A stretch of 9,175 nt of DNA from Crocinitomix sp. Its GTDB lineage: Bacteria; Bacteroidota; Bacteroidia; Flavobacteriales_D; Crocinitomicaceae. Positions 1 through 7,001 of this stretch are shown piece after piece. The stretch covers positions 1-9,175 of the forward strand of contig JADZFJ010000433.1 of NCBI GenBank assembly GCA_020849935.1, given 5' to 3'. How positions within the stretch are numbered: position 1 is the first letter of the stretch; each line of letters begins with the position of its first letter. Both the position numbers and the translations under genes were made by a program. Under the pieces are notes generated by a model, which was not told the DNA's origin, did no database searches, and worked only from the letters and a program-made list of their open reading frames with translations.

Positions 1-896
1 ATATTCAACCGTTTTATAAGGGAGATGTTCAATTAAATCAATACACCACTTCGCAAAAAATATTTGCCTTCAATTTTACAGATGTAAAGGACAAAGAATA
101 TCTAACGAAACTGAAAGGAATGGCGGTAAAAGCCATGACTTATGTGCCAGTTATTTGGGTGGAAAAAAATAAACAAATGTTTAGTGTCGGTAGAAAGGCG
201 TTTGCTTTTCCATTGATAAATATAGATTCGGCAAGTTATTTTAATACAAGTACTGTCCAATTAGCTATCACTAATAAGTTTAATCCTTCTCACCAAAGCA
301 AAAACATTATTGGAAAAATTGATGGGAAGAAGAAAAATAAATTTATTGTACTCTCTGCGCACTTTGATCACTTAGGAAGAATGGGAACCGATACTTATTT
401 TCCCGGTGCAAACGACAACGCCAGTGGGGTGGCCATGTTACTTTCTTTGGCAAAATATTACCAAGCACATCCGCCAAAATATTCAATCGTGTTTTGTTTT
501 TTCAGTGGTGAAGAGGCAGGATTAGAAGGCTCAAAGTATTTTGTTTCTCACCCTTATTTTAAACTTAGCCAAGTTAAATTTGTTTTAAACATTGACATCA
601 TGGGTGCGGCGGACAATGGAATTACCGTTGTCAATGCAACGAAACATGTGGAAGATTACGAAAATCTCGTTCGCTTGAACAGTGAAAAGGGGTATCTGAA
701 CGAAGTTAAATCTCGTGGACCAACGGCGAATTCAGATCACTACTATTTTTCTGAATTGGGGGTGCCTGCCTTTTTCATCTATTCGATGGGGAGTGTGCGG
801 AATTATCATGACATTTATGATTCAGTAGAAAACACTCCACTTACAAAGTTTAATGAAGTACACAAGTTGTTAATCGACTTCATAGCTACCAAATGA
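1..896 (+). CDS. M28-family zinc metallopeptidase (aminopeptidase-like), 5' end outside the window
   Basis: The frame is open from the left edge (first whole codon at 3) to a TGA at 894-896, giving 297 visible residues. The in-frame ATG at 120 lies inside the protein and is probably not the start, because the 39 codons before it read as normal protein. Numbered from that ATG, all M28 metal and catalytic positions are present: H81 and D83 in AHFDHLG, D99 in GANDNASG, the catalytic/ligand pair E131-E132 in SGEEAGLEG, D159 in NIDIMG and H230 in NYHDIYDS. The family binds two zinc ions and removes N-terminal residues from peptides; Bacteroidota members are usually secreted or periplasmic. The signal sequence and any N-terminal domain lie outside the window. 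Export and substrate are inference; the family call is firm. Confidence 0.9.
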   Translation, partial: IQPFYKGDVQLNQYTTSQKIFAFNFTDVKDKEYLTKLKGMAVKAMTYVPVIWVEKNKQMFSVGRKAFAFPLINIDSASYFNTSTVQLAITNKFNPSHQSKNIIGKIDGKKKNKFIVLSAHFDHLGRMGTDTYFPGANDNASGVAMLLSLAKYYQAHPPKYSIVFCFFSGEEAGLEGSKYFVSHPYFKLSQVKFVLNIDIMGAADNGITVVNATKHVEDYENLVRLNSEKGYLNEVKSRGPTANSDHYYFSELGVPAFFIYSMGSVRNYHDIYDSVENTPLTKFNEVHKLLIDFIATK

Positions 897-910
897 ATTG
901 ATTAACTGTT

Positions 911-934
911 AAAAATTACCAAAATGTAATTTTT
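911..934 (+). terminator. AT-rich hairpin, possible terminator of the M28 peptidase gene
   Basis: Fourteen bases after the peptidase stop there is a perfect 9-bp inverted repeat, AAAAATTAC (911-919) and GTAATTTTT (926-934), around a 6-base loop. The right arm ends in five Ts. The stem has only two G-C pairs, so termination would be weak. Its position directly behind the gene is the main support. Confidence 0.4.
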
Positions 935-1077
935 GTGTTAAAAAAACAACAACTTATTTTTAGGTAAATAAAGCTTAGTATTATTTTTTTAAACAATTGA
1001 TAAACAGGCATTTAAATTTTTACTAAAAATTTTTCTTATTTATTTTTCAACGATTATTTAGCAAAATTTTTGTCTCC

Positions 1078-1120
1078 AAAAAAAAAAAATAGTGAAGTGT
1101 AAGTTTTTTTTTATAAATTG
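1078..1120 (+). promoter_or_regulatory. Homopolymer-flanked candidate promoter of the adhesin-like gene
   Basis: The 245-bp gap from 897 to 1141 is strongly AT-rich and holds no gene. Besides the hairpin at 911-934 it has an AT-only palindrome (1014-1021 with 1025-1032). Just before the adhesin gene come a run of 12 As (1078-1089) and a run of 9 Ts (1104-1112). TATAAATTG (1112-1120) directly abuts the T run and resembles the Bacteroidota -7 element TAnnTTTG with one T missing. No convincing -33 element is visible. A start near 1127 would leave a leader of about 15 bases before the ATG at 1142. The promoter call is a guess from position and partial motif. Confidence 0.25.
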
Positions 1121-1222
1121 ATGCCAAATTTTCTATTAGATATGAAACAATACTAAAAATTTAAATTAGTACTCACCCTCTGCTTAAGTCTTGGACTAGC
1201 ACTGGCGTGGGGACAGGTAACG

Positions 1223-2668
1223 GTGCTGAATTACACCGGAGCCATGACATCGTACACGGTACCACCTGGTGTTACTACGATAAGAATTGAAGCGCTTGGT
1301 GCACAAGGTGCATCTGGACAATCTGGTTTAGTCGGAGGTCGAGGAGCTAGAATGCAAGGAGACTTTACAGTTGTTCCAGGCTCTACAATTATTGTTGCTG
1401 TTGGTGGTCGTGGACAAGGACAAAGTTCAGGTTCGAATGGCGGCGGCGGCGGCGGAAGTTTCGTCGTGATGGCTGACCCACTTGCTCCTTATACTATTGG
1501 TGTTGGTCCGTTTGCGGGTACAAAAGTTAGACCACTAGTTGTTGCTGGTGGAGGTGGAGGAACTCGTGCTTCTGCAGGTGCTTCTGGAAACCCAGGTGTG
1601 ATTGGTGCAATGGGAACTTCAAGTTCTGCATCTTCTTCTGTTGGTGGAGGTTCTCCAATTACTGGTGCTACTTTAGGTGGTATCGCTGCTTCTTCTTCTT
1701 GGGGATCAGGCGGTGGAGGATTTGTTGGTGATGGTGGAAATGATGGTTCTTTTGGTTGCGGTGGTAAATCATTCATTAACGGTGCTTTTGGTGGAACAGG
1801 ATGTGGTTCTTCTGGAGACAACGCTGCTGGTGGTTTTGGTTGCGGTGGTCAAGGTCGTGGCTCTTGGGGCGGCGGCGGCGGCGGCGGCTGGGCTGGTGGC
1901 CAAGGTGGATTTGTTGCTGGCGGTGGCGGATCTGTAAACAATGGTGTTGCTCAAGTAAACGCTTCTGGTTTTAGAGATGGTGATGGTCAAGTGACCATTC
2001 AAGTATTATGTATTGGTCTTGTACCTACTATTCCTGTTACAGGAGTATGTATTGGTGAAACATTAACTTTATCTGCTGCTTCGGTAACAGGTGGTTCTAT
2101 CACTTGGAGTGGTGGTGTAATTAATGGAGTTCCTTTTGCTCCACCTTTGGGTACTACTAATTATGTAGCTTCAAGTTCCAGTCCACTGGATTGTGGATTT
2201 AATATAGATATATCCGCTTCGGAGATACCTGATATTGAAGCGTTTTCGAGTTTACCTGCGGCCTGTGAAGGGGCAATTATAACCCTATGGGGTGAAGGTG
2301 GTGATACTTACACATGGTCAGGAACGGGTGATGTTACCCCAATTGACAGCGTTGGTTTCTTAGCTGAACCTGGTACAGTTACTTATACGGTGATTGGTTC
2401 TATTTTAGGATGTGAAGGTCCTCCGGATATGGTTACGCTTGTTGGCTCTGCTCAACCAGATGTGATCGGAACTGCTGATCCTGCGACTGTATGTTTAGGT
2501 GATTCTTATACCTTAACTGGTTCTGGTGATTTAGCTGTTGGATTTGAATGGGGTGGTGGTATCGTTGATGGTGAACCTGTAACTCCAGAAAGTGCTGGTA
2601 CATTTGTTCACATCGTTATTGGTGTTTCTGCCGCTGGATGTTATGATACAAGTTCTGTAACTGTTTAA
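1223..2668 (+). CDS. Open segment A of the interrupted adhesin: Gly-rich domain and Ig-like repeats 1-3
   Basis: This is the longest uninterrupted part if the first usable start after the codon-5 TAA is GTG 1223, giving 481 residues. Residues 8-262 form a glycine-rich domain that opens with YTVPPGVTTIRIEALGAQG and PGSTIIVAVGG, the pattern of Gly-rich modules in Bacteroidota surface proteins. It contains two polyglycine stretches coded by GGC runs and a repeated FGCGG motif (16-bp direct repeat at 1750-1765 and 1834-1849). Three Ig-like repeats follow, typified by CIGETLTLSA, ITWSGG and TNYVAS, with Cys pairs 48-49 residues apart. The segment ends at SSVTV on the TAA at 2666, inside a linker and not at a domain end. 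Alone it has neither signal peptide nor sorting domain. The domains are clear; independent expression is doubtful. Confidence 0.6.
   Translation: MLNYTGAMTSYTVPPGVTTIRIEALGAQGASGQSGLVGGRGARMQGDFTVVPGSTIIVAVGGRGQGQSSGSNGGGGGGSFVVMADPLAPYTIGVGPFAGTKVRPLVVAGGGGGTRASAGASGNPGVIGAMGTSSSASSSVGGGSPITGATLGGIAASSSWGSGGGGFVGDGGNDGSFGCGGKSFINGAFGGTGCGSSGDNAAGGFGCGGQGRGSWGGGGGGGWAGGQGGFVAGGGGSVNNGVAQVNASGFRDGDGQVTIQVLCIGLVPTIPVTGVCIGETLTLSAASVTGGSITWSGGVINGVPFAPPLGTTNYVASSSSPLDCGFNIDISASEIPDIEAFSSLPAACEGAIITLWGEGGDTYTWSGTGDVTPIDSVGFLAEPGTVTYTVIGSILGCEGPPDMVTLVGSAQPDVIGTADPATVCLGDSYTLTGSGDLAVGFEWGGGIVDGEPVTPESAGTFVHIVIGVSAAGCYDTSSVTV
1439..1453 (+). repeat. (GGC)5 trinucleotide tract in the Gly-rich domain
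   Basis: Five consecutive GGC codons followed by GGA encode a six-glycine stretch. Nearby glycines are mostly GGT or GGA, so the tract stands out in base composition. Copy-number change would alter loop length without shifting the frame. Confidence 0.85.
1868..1885 (+). repeat. (GGC)6 trinucleotide tract in the Gly-rich domain
   Basis: Six consecutive GGC codons lie between two tryptophan codons (SW-GGGGGG-WAGG). It is the second such tract in the same domain, about 415 bases after the first, and again uses a codon that is uncommon in the surrounding glycines. Confidence 0.85.
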
Positions 2669-3367
2669 GTATATCCTACTCCAATTGTAACTGCTGGTTT
2701 AGATGTTGCTGCTTGTGAAGGTCATGATGTTGTGTTAAATGCCGAAGGTGCATTGACTTACACTTGGGTTCCTGCAATCACTGAAGGAGTTCCTTTCCCT
2801 GCTTTAGCTGGTGAAACTACTTATACAGTAACTGGTACAGATATCAATGGATGTGAAGACGAAGATGAAATTATTGTAACTGGTGTTGAATTACCAACAG
2901 TAGCTAGTTCTATTATCACAGACGAGTTCTTCGGATATGATGGTGCAATTGATATTACTGTAACTGGTGGTTCAGGAGATTATATCTTTGATTGGTCAAA
3001 TGGAGCAACTTCTGAAGACATCACTGGTTTAACTGCTGGTGTTTATACAGTGATCATTAACGACATCACTATCAATGAAGGTCAATGTCCATCTGAAGCT
3101 TCTTTCACAGTTTCTAGTTTTGTAGGTGTGGATGAAAATGGAAAAATCATTTTTAATGCTTATCCAAACCCAACTACAGATCTTATTTCAGTAGTTTACC
3201 AAGGTCAATTCTCTTACCAAGTAATTAACTTAATTGGTGAAGTTGTAACTTCAGGAACTGCTAACAATCAACAAATTATTTCTTTAAAAGACTTCGCTAA
3301 CGGAACATACGTTGTGAAAGTAATGTCTGGAGAAAATGTTGGTTACGTTCAAGTTGTAAAACAATAA
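2669..3367 (+). CDS. Open segment B of the interrupted adhesin: Ig-like repeat 4, SprB repeat and T9SS sorting domain
   Basis: The frame continues directly after the TAA at 2666-2668 with VYPTPIVTAG, the usual linker sequence between Ig-like modules. Repeat 4 follows (CEGHDVVLNAEGALTYTW to TYTVTGTDINGC), then a SprB-type repeat (GGSGDYIFDWSNGATSEDI and GLTAGVYTV), then a 74-residue type A sorting domain with YPNPTTDLISV, VINLIGEVV and GTYVVKVM, ending in VVKQ. The first possible start, GTG 2732, lies inside the beta-strand VVLN of repeat 4, so it is unlikely to be a real start. The sorting domain would direct transport by the T9SS across the outer membrane, but only for a protein already exported by Sec, and this segment has no signal peptide. 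It is best read as the 3' part of the gene that begins at 1142. Confidence 0.6.
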   Translation, partial: VYPTPIVTAGLDVAACEGHDVVLNAEGALTYTWVPAITEGVPFPALAGETTYTVTGTDINGCEDEDEIIVTGVELPTVASSIITDEFFGYDGAIDITVTGGSGDYIFDWSNGATSEDITGLTAGVYTVIINDITINEGQCPSEASFTVSSFVGVDENGKIIFNAYPNPTTDLISVVYQGQFSYQVINLIGEVVTSGTANNQQIISLKDFANGTYVVKVMSGENVGYVQVVKQ

Positions 3368-3397
3368 GAACTTCTAATAGACTTAATTAAAATTTTG

Positions 3398-3435
3398 AGG
3401 GTCGTCTGGATAAAACCAAGACGACCCTTTTTTTT
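3398..3435 (+). terminator. Rho-independent terminator after the adhesin-like gene
   Basis: A perfect 10-bp inverted repeat, AGGGTCGTCT (3398-3407) and AGACGACCCT (3419-3428), encloses an 11-base loop. The T of the last pair begins a run of eight Ts (3428-3435). It starts 30 bases after the adhesin stop codon and is the clearest terminator in the window. It also ends only 13 bases before the start of the next gene. Confidence 0.93.
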
Positions 3436-3448
3436 GTCACTATTTTTT

Positions 3449-4738
3449 ATGAAAAAGTATTTTGTTTTGTTTGTTTTTTTTGCGACTAACTTGTCGTTTT
3501 CGCAAGATTGGTTTGAAATTCCAAGTGGTACGACAAATCATTTAAATGCTATTGATTTTCCAACTGAAATGGTAGGATATATTGCAGGCAATGACGGTGT
3601 CTTATTAAAAACTACCAACGGTGGTGCAGATTGGTCATCAATCGCTTATTCAGGGTTAGATTTTGTAGATGGAATAGAAAATGACAATTTATTAAATCTT
3701 AAATTTATTTCGGATCAAATTGGGTACATCACAGTTGGGCCTGTTTCAAATGGAGTTTATAAAACCTCGAATGGAGGGACAACGTGGGAATTAGTTGCGC
3801 CAGCAGAGGATACCTTATGCGCCCATTACGGTCTTTATTTTTTTGGAGAAGACGATGGTTTTTTAGGAGGTCGAGGGTGTGAAACGGCGGATGAAATTCA
3901 AAAAATTGGGTTGGATGGAATTTCCAATACGACCATTTCAGGTTTGCCAAGTTCAACAACGATGGTGGTTGATTTTGATTTTTTTGACGCAAACACAGGA
4001 ATCGCCGTTACAGGTGTCGAAGGGAATGGGAAAATTCTTCGAACTATTGATGGAGGAATAAATTGGACCTATATTTTTCCAGGTTTACCAGCGGGTAGCG
4101 AATTAACATCCGTGCGATTTATGAACGAAAATTTGGTGTACATAGGATATCGATCTTCAGAATTAAGTCTGGGTTTATTGCGTAGCGACGATGGTGGATT
4201 ATCTTGGGCTTACGACTTAGAATCTACTACCTTTTATTACCCAAATTTTAATGCGTTACATGTTTCGGGCAATGATTATTTATATGTCGGAGCAGATACG
4301 GATTTGGATCCAAATGGCGTAATTTTTGAAAAATCCACAGGCGATTTATGGAATTTTTACCCAGTTGATGAACGGATTTTTGGACTTTCATCCTATCGCG
4401 ATTCAATTGTTTGGGCGGTGGGTGAAAATGGATACATTGTCGTAAATCAAGATCCGATTTATTTGGAAATTGAAGAAGCTGATAAATCAAACGAATTTGA
4501 GTTCATCTTAAGTCCAAATCCTGTTGTCAATCAATTATCAATTAAGGCATTAAATTCGAATAGTCCAATTGATTATTCAGACGCTCAAATTGAAGTTGTA
4601 AATCTTCTTGGTGAAGTACTTTACCAATCAAGTTTTTGCTCGGAAATTGAAGTTGGACACATTGAATCTGGGGTTTATTTTTTAATTCTCTCTCAAAAAG
4701 GACAAAATTCTAGTATCACCAAATTTGTGATTGAATAA
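3449..4738 (+). CDS. Secreted BNR/YCF48-like beta-propeller protein with T9SS sorting domain
   Basis: I start this 429-residue protein at ATG 3449, because MKKYFVLFVFFATNLSFS followed by QDW is a normal signal peptide. The longer TTG-initiated reading from 3395 would begin at the foot of the terminator hairpin and is rejected. The body carries BNR-type blades like those of YCF48/photosynthesis-system-II assembly-factor-like propellers: LLKTTNGGADW (52-62), VYKTSNGGTTW (103-113), ILRTIDGGINW (196-206) and LLRSDDGGLSW (243-253). Residues about 352-429 form a T9SS sorting domain (LSPNPVVNQLSI, EVVNLLGEVLYQ, SGVYFLIL, ending KFVIE). The product should be exported by Sec, passed through the T9SS and anchored or released at the surface; its ligand is unknown. 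Its stop lies 4 bp from the stop of the convergent hydroxylase-family gene. No separate promoter fits between the terminator T run and the ATG. Confidence 0.9.
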   Translation: MKKYFVLFVFFATNLSFSQDWFEIPSGTTNHLNAIDFPTEMVGYIAGNDGVLLKTTNGGADWSSIAYSGLDFVDGIENDNLLNLKFISDQIGYITVGPVSNGVYKTSNGGTTWELVAPAEDTLCAHYGLYFFGEDDGFLGGRGCETADEIQKIGLDGISNTTISGLPSSTTMVVDFDFFDANTGIAVTGVEGNGKILRTIDGGINWTYIFPGLPAGSELTSVRFMNENLVYIGYRSSELSLGLLRSDDGGLSWAYDLESTTFYYPNFNALHVSGNDYLYVGADTDLDPNGVIFEKSTGDLWNFYPVDERIFGLSSYRDSIVWAVGENGYIVVNQDPIYLEIEEADKSNEFEFILSPNPVVNQLSIKALNSNSPIDYSDAQIEVVNLLGEVLYQSSFCSEIEVGHIESGVYFLILSQKGQNSSITKFVIE

Positions 4739-4742
4739 CTGT

Positions 4743-5711
4743 TTATTCGTCTTTTCCTTTTTTAAAACCATACACCAATTGTCCCCAAAAGGTTTTTGGA
4801 AATTTATCGTCATTTTCAAAGCCTAAACGAATATCTCTTCCGTCGCTTGGGATATAATTGGTGCGGAATAAATAATCCCAAATACTTAAGGAGATCCCAA
4901 AGTTGGCGCCGAATTTATGTTTTTCGGGTAAACTGTACGCATGGTGCCAAATATGCATTTTCGGATTGTTTAAAAGATATTTAAACGGTCCGTATGATAA
5001 ATTAATATTGGCGTGATTTAAATGTCCAATGGCGATGGAAATATAATAAACCAAAAAGGCAGTGTCGTAATTAAATCCTCCAATCAATAAAAGGGCTAAA
5101 TACTTCATTGGGGTATAGAATACATTTTCCATCCAATGGTAGCGTAAATGAGCCGCAAATCCCATTTCAAGGACCGAATGATGAACTTTATGAAAGCGCC
5201 ATAAAAAATTAAATCGGTGCAGTAAAAAATGCGTGAACCATTGAATAAAATCTATGGCTAAGAAAAACAATATAAATTGTGCAACAGGATGTAAGGTAGA
5301 AAAATCGATCAAAACTAAACTCGAAAGATTTTCACCAAATAAATCCTGAAATCCACGTTCAGTTATTTTTGAAAATGCGGTAAAGATGATTAATTTAAAG
5401 AGGTAGAAATTAAAGAACATGTAAAATGCATCTAACCAAAAGTCTTTGCGAATCCGCGCTTGATTTTTGCGCCATGGAAACGCCACTTCGAGTCCCCAAA
5501 CTACCAATGAAAGAACAACTAATAACCAAAAATAATTTTGATACCAAGGAACTGTATTAAAGGTGATTTCATTCCAAATATGGCGCGCATAATCACCAAA
5601 CGTTGAAAAAAATAATTCGCTGTACGTGGCCGTTTCGGGGGTGCCTGTTTGTGAATACCCTTGAATTCCACCAAAGAGACTTATGGAAAAGAAGAAGATT
5701 AATTTTTTCAT
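4743..5711 (-). CDS. Fatty acid hydroxylase superfamily / sterol desaturase-family membrane protein
   Basis: This 322-residue protein carries the histidine clusters of the membrane di-iron hydroxylases: HFLLH (161-165), HKVHH (174-178), HLRYH (188-192), HLNH (230-233) and HIWHH (253-257). Hydrophobic segments lie near 61-78, 94-112, 143-157 and 203-228. The family inserts oxygen into, or desaturates, lipid-like substrates at a di-iron centre; the substrate here cannot be told. The N-terminus (MKKLIFFFSISLFGGIQGYSQ then TGTPE) looks like a cleavable Sec signal peptide, which is unusual for a protein whose active site is normally cytosolic. ATG 5711 is preceded by AAGG two bases away. The gene is divergent from kbl (89 bp between starts) and ends 4 bp from the stop of the propeller gene, with no terminator visible between them. 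Confidence 0.88.
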   Translation of the reverse strand: MKKLIFFFSISLFGGIQGYSQTGTPETATYSELFFSTFGDYARHIWNEITFNTVPWYQNYFWLLVVLSLVVWGLEVAFPWRKNQARIRKDFWLDAFYMFFNFYLFKLIIFTAFSKITERGFQDLFGENLSSLVLIDFSTLHPVAQFILFFLAIDFIQWFTHFLLHRFNFLWRFHKVHHSVLEMGFAAHLRYHWMENVFYTPMKYLALLLIGGFNYDTAFLVYYISIAIGHLNHANINLSYGPFKYLLNNPKMHIWHHAYSLPEKHKFGANFGISLSIWDYLFRTNYIPSDGRDIRLGFENDDKFPKTFWGQLVYGFKKGKDE

Positions 5712-5766
5712 ATCCTTAGTTTAATTATCTAACATGTTCAAAGCGAAATTAGTTCAATTGAATCAT

Positions 5767-5774
5767 TATCTTTG
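5767..5774 (+). promoter_or_regulatory. Candidate -7 element of the kbl promoter
   Basis: TATCTTTG matches the Bacteroidota primary sigma factor -7 consensus TAnnTTTG. It lies 26 bases before the kbl ATG, leaving a leader of about 20 bases. No good -33 TTG-type element is seen at the expected distance, so the call rests on the -7 box and its position in the 89-bp divergent gap. Confidence 0.5.
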
Positions 5775-5800
5775 CTACATTCATCACAAAGAATGAAATT

Positions 5801-6991
5801 ATGATTGGAAAATTACAAGATTATCTAGTAAAAGAACTTGCAGACATTCGTGAAGCAGGATTGTATAAAAAAGAACGAATCATTGTAAGCCCGCAAGGTG
5901 CTGAGGTAACTATTGATTCTGGTGAAGAAGTGGTGATCATGTGCGCCAATAATTATTTGGGTCTTTCTTCTCATCCTGCGGTGATAGAGGGTGCTAAATC
6001 AGCCTTGGATTCTCATGGTTTTGGGATGTCTTCAGTTCGATTTATTTGTGGTACCCAAGACATTCATAAAACACTTGAAAAGAAAATTTCCGATTTCTTA
6101 GGAATGGAGGATACGATTTTATATGCGGCGGCTTTTGATGCAAATGGAGGAGTTTTTGAACCACTTTTTGGTCAAGATGATGCGATTATTTCAGATGAAT
6201 TAAATCATGCCTCTATTATTGATGGGGTAAGACTTTGTAAAGCTGCTCGTTACCGTTATAAAAATTCTGATATGGCCGATTTAGAGGAGCAATTAAAAGC
6301 GGCTCAACATCACCAAAATCGAATCATTGTAACAGATGGTGTATTTTCAATGGACGGCTATGTGGCGAAATTGGATCAAATTTGTGATTTAGCAGAGAAA
6401 TACGATGCCATGGTGATGGTGGACGATTGTCATGCAACAGGTTTTATTGGTAAAACGGGTCGTGGCACACATGAACATAATGGCGTGATGGGGCGTGTAG
6501 ATATTATTACAGGTACACTCGGAAAAGCATTGGGTGGTGCAATGGGTGGTTTTACTTCCGGTAAAAAAGAAGTAATTGAAATGTTACGTCAACGTTCACG
6601 TCCGTATCTTTTTTCTAATTCTTTAGCACCAAGTATTGTTGGGGCATCGATTGCTGTTTTAGATTTATTGTCTTCTTCTACTGAATTAAGAGATAAATTG
6701 GCTGAAAATACACGTTATTTTAAAGAAGGAATTAAAAAAGCAGGGTTAGAAATTCGTGATGGCGATTCGGCCATAGTGCCAGTAATGTTGTACGATGCCA
6801 AGGTGGCGCAAGAATTTGCCAATAAATTATTGGCCGAAGGGGTTTATGCAGTTGGATTTTTCTACCCAGTTGTTCCAAAAGGGTTGGCACGAATTCGCGT
6901 TCAATTGTCTGCCGCACACACAAAAGCACACTTAGACAAAGCAATTGCTGCATTTGAGAAGATTGGTAAAGAATTAGGAGTGATTAAATAA
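5801..6991 (+). CDS. kbl: Glycine C-acetyltransferase (2-amino-3-ketobutyrate CoA ligase)
   Basis: The 396-residue product matches the E. coli Kbl pattern along its whole length (398 residues there). It is a PLP enzyme of the alpha-oxoamine synthase family and catalyses the second step of threonine breakdown: 2-amino-3-ketobutyrate plus CoA gives glycine and acetyl-CoA. Visible signatures are [12 protein letters not shown] (48-59), [17 protein letters not shown] (71-87), the cofactor-stacking H136 in [10 protein letters not shown]208 and H211 in VDDCHATG, and the PLP lysine K242 in [10 protein letters not shown]. The match to Kbl-specific segments ([23 protein letters not shown]) argues against the related serine palmitoyltransferase, KAPA synthase and ALA synthase. 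Threonine dehydrogenase, the partner enzyme, is not in the window. The gene has a -7 box upstream and is probably cotranscribed with the lipoprotein gene 10 bp downstream. It ends in tandem TAA TAA. Confidence 0.95.
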   Translation: MIGKLQDYLVKELADIREAGLYKKERIIVSPQGAEVTIDSGEEVVIMCANNYLGLSSHPAVIEGAKSALDSHGFGMSSVRFICGTQDIHKTLEKKISDFLGMEDTILYAAAFDANGGVFEPLFGQDDAIISDELNHASIIDGVRLCKAARYRYKNSDMADLEEQLKAAQHHQNRIIVTDGVFSMDGYVAKLDQICDLAEKYDAMVMVDDCHATGFIGKTGRGTHEHNGVMGRVDIITGTLGKALGGAMGGFTSGKKEVIEMLRQRSRPYLFSNSLAPSIVGASIAVLDLLSSSTELRDKLAENTRYFKEGIKKAGLEIRDGDSAIVPVMLYDAKVAQEFANKLLAEGVYAVGFFYPVVPKGLARIRVQLSAAHTKAHLDKAIAAFEKIGKELGVIK

Positions 6992-7001
6992 TAATCGAAA
7001 T

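Larger units (their letters stand above)
1142..3367 (+). pseudogene. T9SS-secreted adhesin-like protein (Gly-rich, Ig-like repeats, SprB repeat), interrupted by two in-frame TAA codons
   Basis: One reading frame of 741 codons runs from ATG 1142 to TAA 3365-3367 with no frameshift, but TAA occurs at codon 5 (1154-1156) and codon 509 (2666-2668). Read through, the protein has a signal peptide (MKQY, stop, KFK, then hydrophobic LVLTLCLSLGLALA and a likely cut before Q at AWG|Q), a glycine-rich domain (about codons 35-289), four Ig-like repeats each with one Cys pair (C303/C351, C375/C424, C451/C500, C525/C571; repeat spacing 72-76), a SprB-type repeat (about 596-657) and a T9SS type A sorting domain (about 668-741, YPNPTTD to the end). 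The design is that of a surface-anchored adhesin or matrix protein. No ATG, GTG or TTG lies between the first TAA and GTG 1223, so internal initiation would lose the signal peptide. An in-frame ATG at 1121 only adds MPNFLLD. It could be a true pseudogene, a sequence error or a readthrough gene. Confidence 0.8.

Noticed and set aside
1223..1225. GTG 1223 as the true start of the adhesin gene
   Set aside because: It lies after the signal peptide cut site, and the upstream codons in the same frame encode a complete signal peptide. A T9SS cargo needs that signal.
1489..1821. Minus-strand open frame rich in proline
   Set aside because: It is the antisense shadow of the glycine codons (GGN reads as NCC, proline). 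It has no independent start signal or recognisable domain.
1677..2002. Overlapping open frames on both strands inside the Gly-rich domain
   Set aside because: Low-complexity Leu/Val or Ala/Thr translations arise from the repetitive glycine codons; the reading frame of the adhesin explains this stretch.
3395..3448. Longer TTG-start version of the propeller protein
   Set aside because: The extra codons lie in the terminator hairpin and T run and would put 18 residues ahead of a good signal peptide that begins at ATG 3449.
3729..4490. Minus- and plus-strand short frames inside the propeller gene
   Set aside because: They overlap a well-supported gene, have no export or domain signatures and show atypical composition, as expected for shadows.
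4796..4984. Plus-strand open frame antisense to the hydroxylase-family gene
   Set aside because: It lies over the conserved HIWHH region of the minus-strand gene and has no features of its own.
6732..6953. Minus-strand open frame inside kbl
   Set aside because: It is antisense to a highly conserved part of kbl and has no recognisable protein features.
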